DNA of 11,881 nt from Actinomycetales bacterium (GTDB lineage Bacteria > Actinomycetota > Actinomycetes > Actinomycetales > Cellulomonadaceae). Position 1 is the first letter of the stretch; every line of letters begins with the position of its first letter. The notes below the pieces were generated by a model. That model saw nothing but the letters and a program-made list of their open reading frames with translations, did no database searches and was not told the DNA's origin. Both the position numbers and the translations under genes were made by a program. Where the stretch lies: contig JAAZAC010000125.1 in assembly GCA_012514545.1 (NCBI GenBank), forward strand, positions 1 through 11,881. Reading direction: 5' to 3'. Positions 1 to 6,359 of this stretch are shown piece after piece.

Positions 1-2
1 AG

Positions 3-221
3 GCCCTCGAGGCCGCCGCCTGGGTCGCCGCCGGCCTCGCCATCGCCGCCACCGCCGTGGCATACGCCGCCCGCACCGGCAACCCCGACCCCAGCGACTG
101 GGCCTTCCTCCTCGGCGCCCGCACCCTGGCCGCCGGCGCGGCCACCACAGTCCTCGGCACCCTCGCCGGCGTCGCCACCACCCGCGAACGCCACCTCTTC
201 CGCTACTTCAAGAACCGCTGA
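3..221 (+). CDS. Membrane protein of unknown function, C-terminal fragment
   Basis: The frame is open from the left edge to a TGA at 219-221 and gives 72 residues with no start inside the window, so the gene begins upstream. The fragment has two hydrophobic stretches, about residues 4-21 and 40-60, rich in Ala, Gly, Leu and Val. They are separated by a short polar loop containing NPDPSDW. The protein ends in a basic tail, RERHLFRYFKNR. Codons end almost only in C or G, as expected for a real gene in this genome. It looks like the last two membrane segments of a polytopic protein with a cytoplasmic basic C-terminus. I do not recognise the family; a transporter subunit is possible but unsupported. 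It converges on the ROK regulator gene, with only 15 bases between the two stops. Confidence 0.6.
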   Translation, partial: ALEAAAWVAAGLAIAATAVAYAARTGNPDPSDWAFLLGARTLAAGAATTVLGTLAGVATTRERHLFRYFKNR

Positions 222-236
222 GCACCGGCGGCCGCC

Positions 237-1556
237 TCACCAGGACCAGTCGCCCCCGGACGCGCCGCGCCCGCGGCGCGCGCCCCGCCCGCCGTCCTCG
301 GCGGACCGCGTGGGCCAGCCCCGCTCGATGAAGCGGTCCAGCGGGAGGGTCGCGGCGCCCAGGGCGACGGCGTCCCGCCCGAGACGCGAGCGCACCAGGG
401 CGACCTCGCGCCCGGGCTGCGGCAGGGACGACGCGATCATGCTGCGCCGCACGTCGGGCAGGAGCTCCTGGGCGACCATGTCCCCGAACCACCCGGCGAG
501 GACGATGCGCGCGGGGTTGTAGAGGTTGACGAGGTTGGACAGCGCGACGCCGAGGTGCTCGACCATCCGGTCGAGCGCGGCCTGCGCCCGCTCGTCCCCG
601 GCGTGGTACGCGGCGAGCATGCTGCGGACGTCCTCCATCTCGTGGCCCGCCCGCGCGGGGTCGGGCCCGCGCCACGCGGTGACGACGGCGGACGCGCCGA
701 CGAACGTCTCGATGCAGCCCCGCGCCCCGCACCGGCAGCGCGGCCCGTCGAGGCTGATCTTCGTGTGGCCCCACTCGCCGGCGCTGCTGGACGACCCCCG
801 GAAGAGCCGGCCGTTCGTGATGATCCCGGCCCCCACGCCGTCGCCGACGAGGACGACGATGCCGTGGTCGACCCCGCGCGCGGCGCCGAACCAGGCCTCC
901 GCCTGGGTGGTCGTCTTCGCCCCGTTGTCGATGAGCAGCGGGAGGCCCAGGCGCTCGGCAAGCGTGGAGAAGTCGGTCTCGTCCCAGCCGACGACCTGGG
1001 CGTGCACGATCGGCTCCCGCAGGGGGTCGCCGCAGCCCGCGAGGTTCTCGGGGCGCTCGACGACGCCGGGCACCCCGAGGCCCACGCCGAGCACGCGCGT
1101 GAGCACCTCCGGGCCGCGCGCCTCCTGGGCCTCTTGCAGGATCTCGGCGACCGAGCCGGCGATGACGTCGGTCACCTCCTCGGGCGAGATCCGCCGCTCC
1201 GGGAAGCCCCAGGAGCGCGAGGCGACGCGCTTCATCGTCAGGTCGAACATCTCGGTGACGACCTCGGCCTCGCCGACGTCGGCGCCGATGACGTACGCGG
1301 CGTCGGGGTTGACGCTGAGGATCGTCCGGGGCCGACCGCCGGAGGAGTCGAGCTGGCCGCCCTCGACGACGACGCCCTCCGCGACGAGCTCCGTGACCAT
1401 GTTCGTCACCGACGTCGGGGAGAGGCCCGTGGCCTCGCTGGCGTCCGAGCGGCTCGACTCGCCGGCCAGGAGCAGGTGGCGCAGCAGGAGCGCGCGGTTC
1501 GCCCGGCGGACGTCGCGGACCGAGGCCTTGCGCCGGCCGGGCGACCCATTTTCCAT
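237..1556 (-). CDS. ROK-family transcriptional regulator
   Basis: This 439-residue protein has the two-part build of ROK repressors such as NagC, Mlc and XylR. A winged helix-turn-helix occupies about residues 18-80 (ATGLSPTSVTNMVTELVAEGVV, then the wing SSGGRPR). A sugar-kinase-like fold follows, with the GADVG phosphate-loop motif at 91-95. The ROK zinc site is intact: His264 in GEWGHTK and Cys274, Cys276 and Cys281 in CRCGARGC. The usual catalytic Asp of the ROK kinase END motif is replaced: here the sequence is IDNGAK, with Gly at 212. The protein should therefore bind a sugar without phosphorylating it. It is the last gene of the sugar-uptake operon, 51 bases after the glycosidase, and probably controls that operon. 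The ATG at 1556 has no good ribosome site, but a -10-like TATAAA ends six bases upstream, suggesting a leaderless mRNA. The C-terminus is an Arg/Gly-rich tail. Confidence 0.93.
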   Translation of the reverse strand: MENGSPGRRKASVRDVRRANRALLLRHLLLAGESSRSDASEATGLSPTSVTNMVTELVAEGVVVEGGQLDSSGGRPRTILSVNPDAAYVIGADVGEAEVVTEMFDLTMKRVASRSWGFPERRISPEEVTDVIAGSVAEILQEAQEARGPEVLTRVLGVGLGVPGVVERPENLAGCGDPLREPIVHAQVVGWDETDFSTLAERLGLPLLIDNGAKTTTQAEAWFGAARGVDHGIVVLVGDGVGAGIITNGRLFRGSSSSAGEWGHTKISLDGPRCRCGARGCIETFVGASAVVTAWRGPDPARAGHEMEDVRSMLAAYHAGDERAQAALDRMVEHLGVALSNLVNLYNPARIVLAGWFGDMVAQELLPDVRRSMIASSLPQPGREVALVRSRLGRDAVALGAATLPLDRFIERGWPTRSAEDGGRGARRGRGASGGDWSW

Positions 1557-1562
1557 TCTTTT

Positions 1563-1591
1563 TTTATAGCCGGACAGAAGTGCCCGCGCAA
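1563..1591 (-). promoter_or_regulatory. Putative leaderless promoter of the ROK regulator gene
   Basis: Reading the minus strand, TTGCGC (1586-1591) is followed by 17 bases and TATAAA (1563-1568). Six bases separate the -10 from the ATG at 1556, so transcription would start at or next to the start codon. The upstream hexamer matches the consensus -35 at only three of six positions. The AT-rich patch stands out sharply in this GC-rich sequence. It would let the regulator be made independently of the sugar operon. Confidence 0.5.
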
Positions 1592-1607
1592 GGGCCCTGG
1601 TGCGCGG
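1584..1607 (-). terminator. Hairpin right after the glycosidase stop codon
   Basis: CCGCGCA (1584-1590) and TGCGCGG (1601-1607) form a perfect 7-bp stem with a 10-base loop that itself contains AGGGCCCT. It begins one base after the GH1 stop on the minus strand. No T-run follows, so it is not a textbook intrinsic terminator. It could trim or partly stop the operon transcript before the ROK gene. It also overlaps the proposed -35 of that gene. Confidence 0.4.
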
Positions 1608-2972
1608 TCATCCCCCGACGGCGGCGGTCTCGGCGGCGCGCGCGGCCGTGATGACGTCGCGGTAGTGGGCGGCGCTCAGCTTCGGCGCGAGCCGGCCGGA
1701 CGCGTAGTCCGTGTAGAAGAGCCCGTACCGGAGCTGGTACCCCTGCGCCCACTCGAAGCTGTCCATGAGCGACCAGAAGTAGTACGCCTCGACGCGGGCG
1801 CCCCGGGCGATCGCCGACGCCATCGCCCCCACGTACCCCGTGAGGTACGCCACGCGCTCGACGTCCCGGCACGCGCCGTCCGGCCCCACGTAGTCCCACA
1901 GCCCGACGCCGTTCTCCGTCACCCAGATCGGCCGGTCCGGTGCGTGCTCGGCCACCCGCAGGAGCACCCGCTCGAACGCGGCCGGGTGCACGGCCACGCC
2001 GTGCCCGCTCCGCGGCTCCGGCACGGGGAGCTTCGCCACCCCGCGCACCACGGGGTCGGTGCCGACCTCGTGCGCGCGCACCACGTTGTGCTCGTAGTGG
2101 TTGACGCCCACGAAGTCCGTGGGCCGCGCGAGCTCGGCCACGTCGATCCCGTCGAGCGCGGCCACCAGCGGGCCCGCGCCGAAGTACGCCTCGGCGTCGT
2201 CGGGCACGCGGCCCAGGAGGAGCGGCTCGAGGAACAGCCGGTTCTCGACGAGGTCCGCGCGCGCGTGGGCCGCCAGGTCCTCCGGCCGGTCGCTCGCCGG
2301 CGCGAGGTCGGACAGGTTGATCGCGAAGCCGACGCGGCCGCCCGGCGCCGCCTCGCGGAGCGCGCGCAGGGCCCCCGCGTGGGCGTGCATCTGCACGAAC
2401 GCGGCCCGCAGCGCCGCCGCCTCGTCGGTCCGCCCGGGGGCGTGCAGGCCGCTGAGGTAGCCGTGGAACGCGGCGCAGAACGGCTCGTTGATGGTCACCC
2501 AGTCGTCGACGAGGTCGCCGAGCCGCTCCGCGGCGCGCGTGGCGAACGCGACGAACGCGTCGGCCGTGCCGAGCGATGTCCAGCCGCCCCGGTCCTCGAG
2601 CCACTGCGGCAGGTCCCAGTGGTAGAGCGTGACGAGCGGGCGCACGCCGAGCTCGCGCAGGCCGGCGAGCACGCGCCGGTAGTAGGCGACGGCCTCCTCG
2701 TTCACCGCGCCGTCGGGCCCGACGAACCGGGGCCACGACACGGACAGCCGGAACGTGTCCAGGCCCAGCCAGGCGACGGCGTCGAGCATCGCGCCGGGGT
2801 CCTCGTACGCCCGGCAGGCCACCTCGCCCGTGTCCCCGCGTGTCGTGGCACCGGGACGTCGGGCGAACGTGTCCCAGATGCTCTCGACGCGGCCACCGGC
2901 GCGGGTCGCGCCCTCCACCTGGTAGGCGGACACGGCGCTGCCCCACCGGATCCGGGCAAGCTCGTCGGTCAA
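1608..2972 (-). CDS. Glycoside hydrolase family 1 beta-glycosidase
   Basis: The 454-residue protein has the normal length and layout of an intracellular GH1 TIM-barrel enzyme. It has no signal peptide. The acid/base is Glu163 in TINEP and the nucleophile is Glu353 in VTENG. Glycone-binding residues are present: Gln18 (AYQVEG), His118 (LYHWD), Asn162, Trp400, and Glu407-Trp408 in SFEWAQGY. The FEW motif favours unphosphorylated sugars over 6-phospho-glycosides. Departures from the usual family pattern are ACRAYEDP (52-59) where ACDHYHR is common, and NHYEHN (291-296) where NYYT is common. The start is TTG at 2972, chosen because GAGGAG lies six bases upstream and the protein begins just before the conserved WGSAVSAYQVEG. 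It follows the second permease by 24 bases. The substrate is a beta-glucoside or beta-galactoside; sequence alone does not decide. Confidence 0.95.
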   Translation of the reverse strand: MTDELARIRWGSAVSAYQVEGATRAGGRVESIWDTFARRPGATTRGDTGEVACRAYEDPGAMLDAVAWLGLDTFRLSVSWPRFVGPDGAVNEEAVAYYRRVLAGLRELGVRPLVTLYHWDLPQWLEDRGGWTSLGTADAFVAFATRAAERLGDLVDDWVTINEPFCAAFHGYLSGLHAPGRTDEAAALRAAFVQMHAHAGALRALREAAPGGRVGFAINLSDLAPASDRPEDLAAHARADLVENRLFLEPLLLGRVPDDAEAYFGAGPLVAALDGIDVAELARPTDFVGVNHYEHNVVRAHEVGTDPVVRGVAKLPVPEPRSGHGVAVHPAAFERVLLRVAEHAPDRPIWVTENGVGLWDYVGPDGACRDVERVAYLTGYVGAMASAIARGARVEAYYFWSLMDSFEWAQGYQLRYGLFYTDYASGRLAPKLSAAHYRDVITAARAAETAAVGG

Positions 2973-2996
2973 CGGGTTCTCCTCGTGGGTCAGGGC

Positions 2997-3833
2997 TCAG
3001 TAGCCGGTTCGAAGGCCGCGCAGGAGGTACTTCTGCAGCGCGAAGCAGAGGAGCACCGGCGGCAGGGTCAGGACGATCCCGCCCGCCATGAGCTCGCCCC
3101 AGTAGATGCGGTACCCCGTCTGCATCTGCAGGAGGCTCGAGGTCAGCGGCATGACCGTCGAGTCGGTGATGAACGTCATCGGGAACAGCAGGTCCGTCCA
3201 GCCGGCCAGGAAGCTGTACAGGACGGCGGTCATGAGGCCGGGCAGCGCGAGCGGGAGGACGATCCGGAAGAACACCCGGGCCGGCGAGAGGCCGTCGAGC
3301 TCCGCGGCCTCCTCGACCTCCTTGGGCACCTGCTCGAAGAACGGCTTGAGGATCCAGACGACGAACGGCAGGTTCAGCACCGTCACGCCGACGATCACGC
3401 CGCTCAGCGAGTTCAGCAGCCCGAGCCGCTGCATGATCGTGTACAGCGGCACGACGAGCGCGGCCGGCGTCACCATGCGCGCCACGATGAGGAACGCCAG
3501 CGCCACGCCGCTCCCGCGCCACGGGTACCGCGCGAACCCGTAGGCCGCGAGCCCGCCGAGCAGGACGCTGATCGCCACGGTGGCCGCCGCGATGGCGACC
3601 GAGTTCGTGATCGACGACCCGAAGTGGAACTGGTCGAAGAGGTTCGCGTAGTGCGCGCCGGTGAGCTCGTCGGGCATGCTCAGCGGCGCCCGGCTGAAGA
3701 TGTCGGTCTCGGGCTTGGCGGAGACGAACGCCATCCACGCCATCGGCGCGAGCATCACCAGCGCGACGACGGTCAGCGCCGCCCCCGCGGCGGCGGCGCC
3801 GAGGCGGCGTCGGGCCTGGAACGTGAGTCGCAT
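2997..3833 (-). CDS. Sugar ABC transporter permease, CUT1 type (MalG-like)
   Basis: The 278-residue inner-membrane protein shows a first membrane helix at about 13-37, a periplasmic loop (PETDIFSRAPL...), and then helices from about 75 on. The EAA loop that docks the ATPase is clear at 174-194: EEAAELDGLSPARVFFRIVLP. The length and the ending QKYLLRGLRTGY are typical of the MalG half of carbohydrate importers. The start at 3833 overlaps the stop of the preceding permease by one base (TGATG), and GGAGG lies eight bases upstream, so translation of the two is probably coupled. Its partners are the upstream permease and the lipoprotein. It would form half of the channel that passes an oligosaccharide to the cytoplasm, next to the GH1 enzyme encoded downstream. 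The specific sugar is unknown. Confidence 0.94.
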   Translation of the reverse strand: MRLTFQARRRLGAAAAGAALTVVALVMLAPMAWMAFVSAKPETDIFSRAPLSMPDELTGAHYANLFDQFHFGSSITNSVAIAAATVAISVLLGGLAAYGFARYPWRGSGVALAFLIVARMVTPAALVVPLYTIMQRLGLLNSLSGVIVGVTVLNLPFVVWILKPFFEQVPKEVEEAAELDGLSPARVFFRIVLPLALPGLMTAVLYSFLAGWTDLLFPMTFITDSTVMPLTSSLLQMQTGYRIYWGELMAGGIVLTLPPVLLCFALQKYLLRGLRTGY

Positions 3834-4828
3834 CAGCGGTTCCTCCGTTGCAGGACCATGAGGGCCACGCCGAAGCCGAGCGAGATGACGAGCGCGAGCA
3901 GCGCCTGCGCGGACGCCGAGCCGAAGTCGAGGTGCGTGAACGCGGTCCGCCAGATGACGAGGGGCAGCACGCGCGTGTCGTCGCCCGGCCCGCCGCCCGT
4001 CGTCGCGAACACGGTGTCGAAGACCTTGGTGAAGGCGTCCACGGCCCGGAAGGCGCCGGTGACGAGCATGATCGGGAGGATCGACGGGAGCGTGATCGAG
4101 AACAGCGTGCGCACCGGGCCGGCCCCGTCGAGCGCCGCCGCCTCGTACTGCGACGGCTCGATCGACATCACCGCGGCGAGCATCACGAAGAGCACGAACG
4201 GCGTCATCTTCCAGGCGTCGATGACGATGATCGACAGGAGCGGGTGCTCGACGAGCCAGGGGATCGACGTGCCGAGGAGCTGGTTCACGGGCCCCAGCTG
4301 GGCGTCGAGCATCATCCGCCACGCGTAGGCGCCGGCGACGGCGGGCACCGCGAACGGGACGATGAACGCGGAGGCGAGCGCGCGGGAGAACAGCCGGCCC
4401 AACCGCCCCCGCAACCGGAGCATGACGTTCGCCAGGAGGATCGCGCACGCCGTGCCGACGACGACCTCGATCGCGACCGACGCGAGCGTGAACTGCAGCG
4501 TCACGCGCAGCGAGCTCCGCACGGTCGAGTCGGTGAACAGGGCCGTGACGTTGCTCAGCCCCGCCGGCGTGATCTCCGACGACGTCAGCGGCCGGTAGGT
4601 GTGGAGCGCCATGTACCCGAGGTAGACCAGCGGGTACGCCATGACGGCACCGACGAAGAGCATCGAGGGGAGCGTGAAGGCGATCCCCGCGAGCCGGCGT
4701 CGGCGGGACGAGCGGTGGACGACGGCGGGGCCGGGGCTCGGGGCTCCCCGGCCCCGCCGTCGGGTCTCGGGACGTCGCGGGGAGGACACGACGTCCTCCC
4801 CGCGACGTCCATGAGCGACAGTCGTCAC
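3833..4828 (-). CDS. Sugar ABC transporter permease, CUT1 type (MalF-like)
   Basis: The 331-residue protein has six likely membrane helices (first at about 48-75) and the ATPase-docking EAA loop at about 228-251: YEAAALDGAGPVRTLFSITLP. The GGGPGDDTRVLP stretch after the fifth helix is typical of MalF-like permeases. The GTG start at 4828 overlaps the stop of the binding-protein gene by four bases (GTGA), with GAGG seven bases upstream. Residues 1-45 are an unusual Arg/Pro/Gly-rich cytoplasmic tail. Its DNA is two consecutive perfect hairpins (4720-4762 and 4770-4810), so this tail may exist because of RNA structure rather than protein function. The only later in-frame starts are a GTG inside the second hairpin and an ATG within the first membrane helix, so translation through the hairpins seems required. 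Confidence 0.94.
   Translation of the reverse strand: MTTVAHGRRGEDVVSSPRRPETRRRGRGAPSPGPAVVHRSSRRRRLAGIAFTLPSMLFVGAVMAYPLVYLGYMALHTYRPLTSSEITPAGLSNVTALFTDSTVRSSLRVTLQFTLASVAIEVVVGTACAILLANVMLRLRGRLGRLFSRALASAFIVPFAVPAVAGAYAWRMMLDAQLGPVNQLLGTSIPWLVEHPLLSIIVIDAWKMTPFVLFVMLAAVMSIEPSQYEAAALDGAGPVRTLFSITLPSILPIMLVTGAFRAVDAFTKVFDTVFATTGGGPGDDTRVLPLVIWRTAFTHLDFGSASAQALLALVISLGFGVALMVLQRRNR
4720..4762 (-). repeat. Perfect 17-bp-arm hairpin inside the permease 5' end
   Basis: The arms at 4720-4736 and 4746-4762 are exact reverse complements, separated by nine bases. They fall within codons 23-36 of the first permease gene. On the minus-strand mRNA this is a very stable GC stem with no T-run after it. 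Seven bases separate it from the next hairpin. It is the second of two stems met by RNA polymerase after the binding-protein gene. Confidence 0.8.
4770..4810 (-). repeat. Perfect 18-bp-arm hairpin just after the binding-protein gene
   Basis: The arms at 4770-4787 and 4793-4810 are exact reverse complements around a five-base loop. The stem begins 15 bases downstream of the binding-protein stop codon, inside the overlapping permease reading frame (from codon 7). Such a stem could stall 3'-exonucleases and keep the binding-protein part of the mRNA longer than the permease part, as REP stems do between malE and malF in E. coli. That role is an inference. Confidence 0.8.
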
Positions 4829-6135
4829 TCGATGGCCTCGCGCCCGGCGAACTTCTCCTCCTGGAGCCAGCGCGCAGCCTCCTGGGCGGTCATCTCGTCG
4901 GAGAGGACCTTGGCGATCGCCTCCGCGACACCCGAGCTCAGCTCACCCGACCAGGTGGTCTGCAGGTAGGTCAAGCGGCTCGCGACCGTCTTGAGCATGT
5001 CCAGCTCGGGGAGGGCCTCCGCGAACTCGGCGCCGTCCTGCTGGCTGCGCAGCACGGGCAGGTTGCCGGTCTCGGCGGTCTGCGGGAGCTGGAACTCGTC
5101 GGAGACCATCCACGCGACGAACGCGCCCGCGGCGTCGGGGTTCGGCGCCGACTCGGGGATCGTCGCGAGCATCGCGCCGAGGTGGGTCTTCTCGCCCGGG
5201 GGCGGCGCGATGCCGAGCGTGCCGTCCATCTGGTCGCCGACGGCGCGCCAGGCGTACAGCCAGTTCTGGTAGATGGCGACCTGGCCGCTGGCCATGAGGT
5301 TGTCGCAGTCGAAGAAGCTCCGGGCCTCCCAGCCGGGTGCGCTGAGGGAGGTCAGGGCGTCGATGTACTCCATGGCCGCGACGTGCTCGGGGGTGTCGAG
5401 GGTGAGGGCGCCGGTCTCGGCGTCACCGAAGTTCGAGTCCTGGCCGTACACGAAGTACGTGTCGTCGAGGAACACGGACCAGTCGACGCCGCCGAGGCAG
5501 GTCCCGTAGAGGTCCGGGCCCCGGTCGAAGAACTCCGCGACCTCGACGAGCTCGTCGAACGTCGTCGGCGGGGCGAGCTCGCGGTGGTACTTCTCCTGGA
5601 AGGCCGCCTGCTCTGCCGGGTCCTCGAAGAGGTCCGTCCGGTAGAGGACGACGGGGAAGTTGTAGTACTGCGGCACACCGACGAGGGCGCCGTCGTCCCG
5701 CGTGAAGAGGTCCGCGTTGACGATGTCGCCGACGACGTCGCCGAGGTAGGGGGCGAGGTCCCGGGCGTGCGCGTGGCGCAGCAGCCAGACGGCGTCGTCG
5801 CCGCCGCCGACGAAGACGACGTCGTAGGTGCCCGCGTCCTGCGCGAGCTCCGCGACCTTGCGCTGGCCCCAGACGTCGCGGGCGACCTTGTCGACGGTCA
5901 CGCCGATGCCGGTTGCCTCGGTGAACTCGGCCGCGTGGGTCGCGAGCGAGTCGGTCTCGGGCCCCTCCACGGCGAGGACCCGGATGTCGCCCGTGGGTCC
6001 GCTCTCCGCCGGCGTCGACTCCGACGGCTCCTCCTGGGGCTCGTCCGAGCCCGAGCACGCCGCGACCGTGCCGGCCGCGAGCGCCGTGCACGCCGCCACG
6101 GCGAGTGCACGTCGCATCGACAGTCGCATCTTCAT
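4825..6135 (-). CDS. Sugar ABC transporter substrate-binding lipoprotein
   Basis: With the ATG at 6135 the protein has 436 residues. It opens with a lipoprotein signal (MKMRLSMRR, a hydrophobic run, then lipobox VAAC with Cys27 as the lipidated residue). A Ser/Glu/Pro-rich linker follows, and then an extracellular family-1 solute-binding fold (GDIRVLAVEGPE..., YDVVFVGGGDDAV, GVPQYYNFPVVLYRTDLF, NPDAAGAFVAWMVSDE). It is anchored to the outer face of the membrane and hands its ligand to the two permeases encoded downstream. The start was chosen because GAGGGAGAG lies a few bases upstream; ATG at 6129 with GAGG six bases before it is an equally good alternative. The longer TTG start at 6192 has no well-placed ribosome site and would bury the signal peptide. 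As first gene of the operon it is read from the promoter at 6214-6245. Its ligand cannot be named from sequence. Confidence 0.93.
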   Translation of the reverse strand: MKMRLSMRRALAVAACTALAAGTVAACSGSDEPQEEPSESTPAESGPTGDIRVLAVEGPETDSLATHAAEFTEATGIGVTVDKVARDVWGQRKVAELAQDAGTYDVVFVGGGDDAVWLLRHAHARDLAPYLGDVVGDIVNADLFTRDDGALVGVPQYYNFPVVLYRTDLFEDPAEQAAFQEKYHRELAPPTTFDELVEVAEFFDRGPDLYGTCLGGVDWSVFLDDTYFVYGQDSNFGDAETGALTLDTPEHVAAMEYIDALTSLSAPGWEARSFFDCDNLMASGQVAIYQNWLYAWRAVGDQMDGTLGIAPPPGEKTHLGAMLATIPESAPNPDAAGAFVAWMVSDEFQLPQTAETGNLPVLRSQQDGAEFAEALPELDMLKTVASRLTYLQTTWSGELSSGVAEAIAKVLSDEMTAQEAARWLQEEKFAGREAIE

Positions 6136-6210
6136 CCTCACTCTCCCTCGAGTACGTCCTGTGCTCGTCGGCTCGCCGGACGGCGGGCCCAACCCCTGCG
6201 CGACTTCTTG

Positions 6211-6226
6211 CCGATTATAAAATATG
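6211..6226 (+). promoter_or_regulatory. Candidate ROK operator at the sugar-operon promoter
   Basis: The plus strand reads CCGATTATAAAATATG. The minus strand at 1558-1573, in front of the ROK gene, reads CCGGCTATAAAAAAAG. Twelve of sixteen positions agree, and both lie over a -10 element. Two AT-rich matches in otherwise GC-rich DNA, one at each place where this regulator would be expected to act, suggest a common binding site. Part of the likeness may simply be two -10 boxes. Confidence 0.35.
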
Positions 6227-6245
6227 CTGCGACGAAACCTGTCAA
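6214..6245 (-). promoter_or_regulatory. Promoter of the sugar-uptake operon
   Basis: On the minus strand a perfect TTGACA (6240-6245) and a perfect TATAAT (6214-6219) are separated by 20 bases. That is longer than the ideal 17; TTTTAT, overlapping the AT-rich patch, would give 17-base spacing with a four-of-six match. Either choice starts transcription near 6205 and leaves a leader of roughly 70 bases before the binding-protein ATG. This is the best promoter match in the window. Confidence 0.65.
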
Positions 6246-6301
6246 GGGCCTGAGCCCGGACGGCGCGACGGCGGGCACGGGGGGCGTGACGGCGTCGGGC
6301 G

Positions 6302-6337
6302 GCCCGCCGTCGTCAACGTGGGTTGACGACGGCGGGC
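6302..6337. promoter_or_regulatory. Palindromic operator 1, 16-bp arms
   Basis: The arms 6302-6317 and 6322-6337 are exact reverse complements around GTGG. The core is GTCAAC-N4-GTTGAC, the same core as the second site 29 bp away. The right half contains the TTGACG that could serve as -35 for the small HTH gene. It lies between two divergent genes, so a terminator role is unlikely and a binding site is the better reading. Confidence 0.65.
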
Positions 6338-6352
6338 GCGGTCAACCATAGT
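6323..6352 (+). promoter_or_regulatory. Putative promoter of the small HTH gene
   Basis: TTGACG (6323-6328) and CATAGT (6347-6352, four of six matches to TATAAT) are 18 bases apart. The start point would fall near 6359-6360, at the GTG of the gene. Each hexamer lies within one of the two palindromes, so a protein bound there would block RNA polymerase. Confidence 0.5.
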
Positions 6353-6356
6353 TGAC
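6341..6356. promoter_or_regulatory. Palindromic operator 2
   Basis: GTCAAC (6341-6346) and GTTGAC (6351-6356) flank CATA. The half-sites and the four-base spacing are identical to operator 1, whose centre is 29 bp away, a little under three helical turns. Only the 6-bp core is conserved; the long outer arms of operator 1 are missing here. It ends four bases before the GTG of the HTH gene. Confidence 0.6.
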
Positions 6357-6359
6357 TCC

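Noticed and set aside
555..4328. Plus-strand open frame of 1257 codons, opposite the ROK, GH1 and permease genes
   Set aside because: It is the antisense of well-recognised proteins. Its translation is an Arg/Asp/Val/His-rich string without any domain, as expected from high-GC codon bias leaving antisense frames open.
6136..6192. Longer binding-protein start at a TTG (6192)
   Set aside because: The added 19 residues would precede a complete lipoprotein signal, the TTG has no well-spaced ribosome site, and it falls within the predicted leader just after the promoter.
6136..6359. CebR-type operator (TGGGAGCGCTCCCA) expected for a cellobiose operon
   Set aside because: No match to this palindrome was found upstream of the binding-protein gene, so control by a CebR-like LacI protein is not supported.
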